A stretch of 64,000 nt of DNA from Dasypus novemcinctus (taxonomy: Eukaryota > Chordata > Mammalia > Cingulata > Dasypodidae). A program made the position numbers and the translations under genes. Under the pieces are notes generated by a model. That model was not told where the DNA came from. It saw only the letters and a program-made list of their open reading frames with translations, and searched no databases. Location of the stretch: assembly GCF_030445035.2 (NCBI RefSeq), contig NC_080680.1, forward strand, positions 54,387,212 to 54,451,211. Direction: 5' to 3'. Shown here piece after piece: positions 59,745 to 64,000 of the stretch. Every line of letters begins with the position of its first letter. Position 1 is the stretch's first letter.

Positions 59745-60115
59745 AAAATTGCTGCAAAACTCAGAACCTAAGCATCATAAAACAATAATTACTTATTTAC
59801 AATGCTTTTGACATAGCCTACAGGGTGTATACTCCCTGGCTCTTTTTATCTTGTCTAAACACATTTACTTTTGGGGGGATCATGTAACTAATGGCTGATT
59901 TGGGGTAACCTTGACTGAGGTGAACGGGGTGACTCAGCACTATTACCCTTGCCTCTTATCCTACAGCAGGCTAACTTTGGTTTGCTCTGGTGGTGACAGC
60001 AGAGGTACAAGAGAGAGCAAGCCAACTGGAAATGCATTTTTAAAGAATCTGTTTCTGTCATGTCTGCTAATATCCCATGGGCCAAAGCAAGTCACATGAC
60101 GGATTCCAGGGTGAA
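59745..60115 (+). repeat. Dispersed mammalian repeat D, copy 3
   Basis: gcatcataaaacaataatta at the left and gggccaaagcaagtcacatg at the right match the two ends of repeat D. Two frames of about 62-65 codons are incidental. Confidence 0.5.
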
Positions 60116-60119
60116 GTAC

Positions 60120-61689
60120 TTCTTCTAAATTCAGAAATCACTAGAAAGTTACACGACTGGAGATAAGAACGAAAACTTGAGACATCCCTTTACAATTTAC
60201 CATGGGTAAGATAGCCTTTCTTGTTTCATTTTCATTTTGCTCAAATCATTGACTTTAACTTTATCACATCCTTACACTTCTTTCCTGTACCTTCAACTTT
60301 CACATAAGGACTATTTTTGTATCTTTATTTTTAGCACTACATTGTATTAAAAAAACTCATTCATTTTCTAATCCTTAAAATGCTTTACACATATCTTATA
60401 AGGTCATTTTTTCTTCTCTCAAATTGGCCCACTAAACCTCCTTAAAAAGACAGTTTTCAGGGAATATATGAAAGCTGCAGGAAAACAAGCAAAAGAAAAT
60501 ATGGCCCTTGTTTTGCAATTGCTAAGTCTGCTCAAAGATTTTAAAAGGAAAAGCTTTTTTTGCATTTAAAAAATGCATGCATTATTACATAGGACGCAAA
60601 TTTCAAATTAATTTTTAAGGAAATTATAGAACATCAGAGGAAATTAAGGCTTACATTTGTTGCTTTTAGCTATGCCCCTAGACTACTGTATGTTCATACT
60701 CACTTTATTCTAGCTTGAGATTTATTCAGGAAGGGGAAAAAGAAAAGAAAGGAGATGAAGATAAAAGATTATGTGGCATTATGGTATATTTTTCAATTAC
60801 TTGTCCATTAAATTATCCTTCAGATTTACGTATTCAGGGCTAACATAACAAGATTTTTGTTATGTTGATGGGATCCTCCCCTTATCTATTAGTTTTTGTT
60901 CACTATTTCCTAACAGATGCCTCCTTTGTCTCCATGGTTTCTTTTCCTGTTTTGAAGTAAAACTGGAGAAAATTGCCGATGGGCTTAACAAGTAAAGGAA
61001 GAAGAGAAAGTAAAGTAGAGAAAGAAAGAGAAGGAGAAGCAGGAAAATGAAGGAACAGGAGGAGGAGGAAGACAGGAAGACATGAGCATCCTTTTCTATC
61101 TTCATCTTGCTAGTCAAAACATGCTACATGAAATTCTGAAATATCTAATAATCTTGAACTTGTCCTCCTCCAAATCTGCTTTTTATCTTTGCGTCTGTGA
61201 TTACATACATCCTTCCAACTAAACTTACCCAACAGATCTCACCATTCCACACTCCTTCTCTAAAAACTTTAGGGATTTTTTTCCAATAATCCATCATTCA
61301 TGTGTGCTTGCATGCATCCAACCATCCAGTAAACATTTATTGATGATCATCTATATGTCAGATCAAGAATCTGCTTAATGTAATTATCTCAACACAGTTC
61401 CAGTTTTTGCCTAACTTTTCAGCAGTCTCTTATGAAAAGTATTGTTTAACTATTCTAAATAATATTATTAAATATGGTTAATGATATTTTTTGCACTACA
61501 GAAAGTAGCCAAAATCTTAGCTGCTGTTGCAGTTTAATCTGGGCACATTGGCAATTGGTAAAGAGGATGTTTGCAAAAATCTTTTATAATACTTAGGCTA
61601 TATTCTTATTTTTAAATAAAACTAAATGTATTCATTAGGTCACAATGCTAAAGTTTAAGATGAATATTAATGATCTTTAATCTTATAAA
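60120..61689. other. No gene recognised; purine-rich block at 61000-61085
   Basis: On the plus strand the 61000-61085 stretch is almost all A and G (agagaaagaaagagaaggag, aggaggaggaggaagacagg). The reverse frame of 85 codons at 60860-61117 is a consequence of this low complexity. Confidence 0.5.
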
Positions 61690-61850
61690 TCTTATAAATG
61701 ATCTTTTTCTTTCAACATTTATTCAACAAGTCCTCAGTAATTTACTAAACAAATATTTATTTACTGCTTACCTGACACTGGGTAGAGTCAATGAACAGAA
61801 CAATAAACTATACTCCATGAGTTCACCAAGTGATAGCATGTACTATGATA
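61690..61850 (+). repeat. Possible old mammal-wide repeat fragment
   Basis: caaatatttatttactgctt, acctgacactgggtagagtc and gaacagaacaataaactata resemble the widespread aaatatttattgagcacctac type repeat. The name is uncertain. Confidence 0.4.
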
Positions 61851-62024
61851 AATGATTTTAGGCATCTTTTATCCCCTAGGTGTGCAAGGCTACTTGTATT
61901 ATTTATTTTTTCATTCAGTGTCTTGTAATTAATCATTAAAATACCTTGTATGGGACACATGGTGAAATTATTGTATAATCCTTTATGCCTTAGAATTTCC
62001 TGAGCTGTAGAAATATATGTGAGA

Positions 62025-62431
62025 GGGTGGTGGACTTGGCCCAGTGGTTAGGGCATCCGTCTACCACATGGGAGGTCCACAGTTCAAAGCCTGGGCCTCC
62101 TTGACCCATGTGCAGCTGGCCCCCATGCGCAGTGCTGATGTGCCATGCAAGGTTTGTCCCCCACGTAAGGGAGCCCCACGCGCAAGGAGTGTGCCCCATA
62201 AGGAGAGCCGCCCAGCGCGAAAGAAAGTGTAGCCTGCCCAGGAATGGTGCCGCACACACGGAGAGCTGACACAACAAGATGATGCAACAAAAAGAAACAA
62301 AGATTCTCATGCCACTGACAACAGAAGTGGACAAAGAAGAAGACGCAGCAAATAGACACAGAGAACAGACAACCAGGGTGGGGTGGGGGAAGTGGAGAGA
62401 AATCAATCAATCAATCTTTAAAAAAAAAAAA
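62025..62431 (+). mobile_element. Long DAS-type SINE, plus strand, perfect target duplication
   Basis: Head ggtggacttggcccagtggt, tagggcatccgtctaccaca, then the GC-rich unit and aatagacacagagaacagac, ending in a caatcaatcaatc tail and A-run. The exact 16-bp duplication agaaatatatgtgaga lies at 62009-62024 and 62432-62447. Frames up to 138 codons on either strand are repeat-derived. Confidence 0.93.
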
Positions 62432-62449
62432 AGAAATATATGTGAGAAA

Positions 62450-63889
62450 GTGAAAGGGAATTGCAAAGGTCTAGGTTGGAGAGATGTGAGATGGGACTGG
62501 AAATATTTGAATAATGGAATGCACATAAACTAACCCATGAAGGACTCATCCCATTACTCTGCAGATGCCTTGGCATGAGCTAAGCCACAAGAGACTATCT
62601 CATTTGTAGCTTTCAGAAGTGCAATATTGAAGGTATAGAGCCAATTTTCCAAGTCAGCAGAATTTGGTCCTGCAATGTTGACTTTCTGATGACAAGTCAC
62701 TTAAGAAGCTCATTCCATTTCATATGTGGTTTCTTTTTCATGCTGATTTCTGGAAGGATCACAATTCTAGAGAGTTCTGACTGGAACAGTTTCCATTCTC
62801 GGGATCAAGGAGTAGGAAAAGATTTTTGAGGTTCTGCCATCGAACGTGCCTCACTCCCACAACCCCATAAAATTTTTCTGCCTTAAGAAGCAGAGTGCCA
62901 AGAATATTGATTTGATCAACTTCAAGGAATTTTTGAGGATATGAAACATCAAAAGAAATTATAAGGTTGTAAAACTTCTCTTTGCTGTGTCAGGAGGGAT
63001 AGATGTATTTAAAAATATTATCTAAAATGATTAGCACTGTTGTATGGGAATATTTCAAGAGCTCTAAGAGCTGAGACAAATAATAATAAATTATAACTTT
63101 TATATCAATCCTTTGTCCCATTTCCTTCAATTCCTTCTCAGTTCAACTTTTCCTAGATTATACACCACTGCATACATGAATGTCTTCCTTATAAGCTTAC
63201 CTAGAGATACTATCATCTACCTCTGAGTTTCTATATTTTGTACTCTTTTTACAGCATATTATATTGGTAATATATTGTAGATACCTAAATATTTTCAGCT
63301 AAGATAAAACACATAAAACAACTGCTTTATAGTTACTTTTCTACTTCTAATTGTAAGTTTTTTTTTCATTATGTGCTTTCACTTTGCTTACTCTTGCAAC
63401 TGAGCTTCTAGTTAAATGTATTTTCTAAAGGTAAGTATCGGTATATTTTAGTTCTCACCACACAGCTCAAAATTTTCACACATATTTCACAATAGTCTGA
63501 TTGATATTAAGAAATTAATGAATACTAAGCTTTCTGTTTTCAGTTAATTAGCTAGTATATGAGTATATTCTAATATAATAATGGGGATGTCCAAGCATGT
63601 CCATATTTTAAATTGATATATTCATGTGACATTCAGCATCTTAAATGCAGTAATTTTAATTTTTAGAGAAGGTTAGGGTTTGTTTGTAGAAGTGCCTTGG
63701 TGATCAAATGGAGGCAACAGGGATAGGAAAAGTTCGGCGTGGAAACAGAAATAAGCTAACCGTTCCTCGCCTCAACTTCAATCACTGCAGCTCAATTTTT
63801 AATCTGATTTAATTTGGCCCTCCCTAATATTTCGGTTGAAAAGTCAGCTGCTAAAAATAGTCACTTTGAAAGTCACTGGTATAATGATA
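62450..63889. other. No gene recognised
   Basis: Unique-looking AT-rich sequence without notable frames. Confidence 0.45.
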
Positions 63890-63990
63890 AGCGAAAAGGT
63901 GAAGTGCCTGTGTACTCAGTTTTAATCCTGGCTTTGCCACTTAGAAACCTGGTGACCTTGAAATAGTTATGTGCTTTCTTATCCGATGAT
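63890..63990 (+). mobile_element. MIR core, plus strand
   Basis: ttttaatcctggctttgcca, cttagaaacctggtgacctt and the following gaaatagttatgtgctttct follow the MIR consensus (aatcctggctctgccacttac, gtgaccttgggcaagt). Confidence 0.8.
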
Positions 63991-64000
63991 GACTAGAAAA

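Noticed and set aside
60860-61117. Ser/Leu-rich 85-codon minus frame as a membrane peptide
   Set aside because: It is the reverse of a purine-rich low-complexity block; composition alone explains it.
1-64000. CRISPR arrays, operons, bacterial mobile elements
   Set aside because: No regularly spaced repeats, no dense coding and no ribosome-binding sites. Composition and repeats are mammalian.

Overview
The window is nuclear DNA from a placental mammal, AT-rich and repeat-dense. It has no bacterial features and no intact multi-exon gene that I can recognise. The best lineage clue is a set of tRNA-Ala-derived SINEs with the structure of the armadillo DAS-SINEs: a tRNA-like head with a TGC anticodon-loop equivalent, a GC-rich body in the long subtype, and an A-rich tail. 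Xenarthra, most likely the armadillo Dasypus, is therefore the inferred source. MIR fragments and old L1/HAL1 remnants agree with a mammalian genome. All repeat family names come from recalled sequence patterns, since no database search was possible.

Layout. 1-7.7 kb: a partial copy of an unnamed long retroposon (called X here), then an ancient minus-strand L1 broken up by later insertions. 8-11.4 kb: LTR-like fragments and an old plus-strand L1/HAL1. 11.4-15.4 kb: an X copy interrupted by a processed copy of NEPRO (12910-14906) and by a SINE. 15.7-18.5 kb: L1 fragments on both strands. 18.7-22.3 kb: an LTR-like element and a HAL1/L1M element that contains a clean X insertion with a 14-bp target-site duplication. 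23-30.6 kb: two minus-strand L1s; the second has a GC-rich 5' UTR and recognisable ORF1 but lacks most of ORF2. 30.6-36 kb: more X copies, an L1 reverse-transcriptase fragment, a SINE and an L1 5' end. 36-48.6 kb: mostly unique AT-rich sequence with young long SINEs in perfect target-site duplications, MIRs and LTR-like pieces. 48.6-56.1 kb: a complete minus-strand LTR provirus with both LTRs, a polypurine tract, a primer-binding-site candidate and a 4-bp duplication, but no detectable coding capacity. 56-64 kb: unique sequence, three SINEs, microsatellites and a MIR.

The only protein-coding signal outside transposons is the NEPRO retrocopy. It keeps an uninterrupted 529-codon frame (13161-14747) matching almost the whole parent protein, but its 5' coding end is disrupted and the first in-frame ATG is internal. 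No operon-like or cooperative gene system exists here. The observations most worth following are the X retroposon family (seven copies), the open NEPRO retrocopy, the non-coding provirus with a nested LTR, and the L1 with the deleted ORF2.
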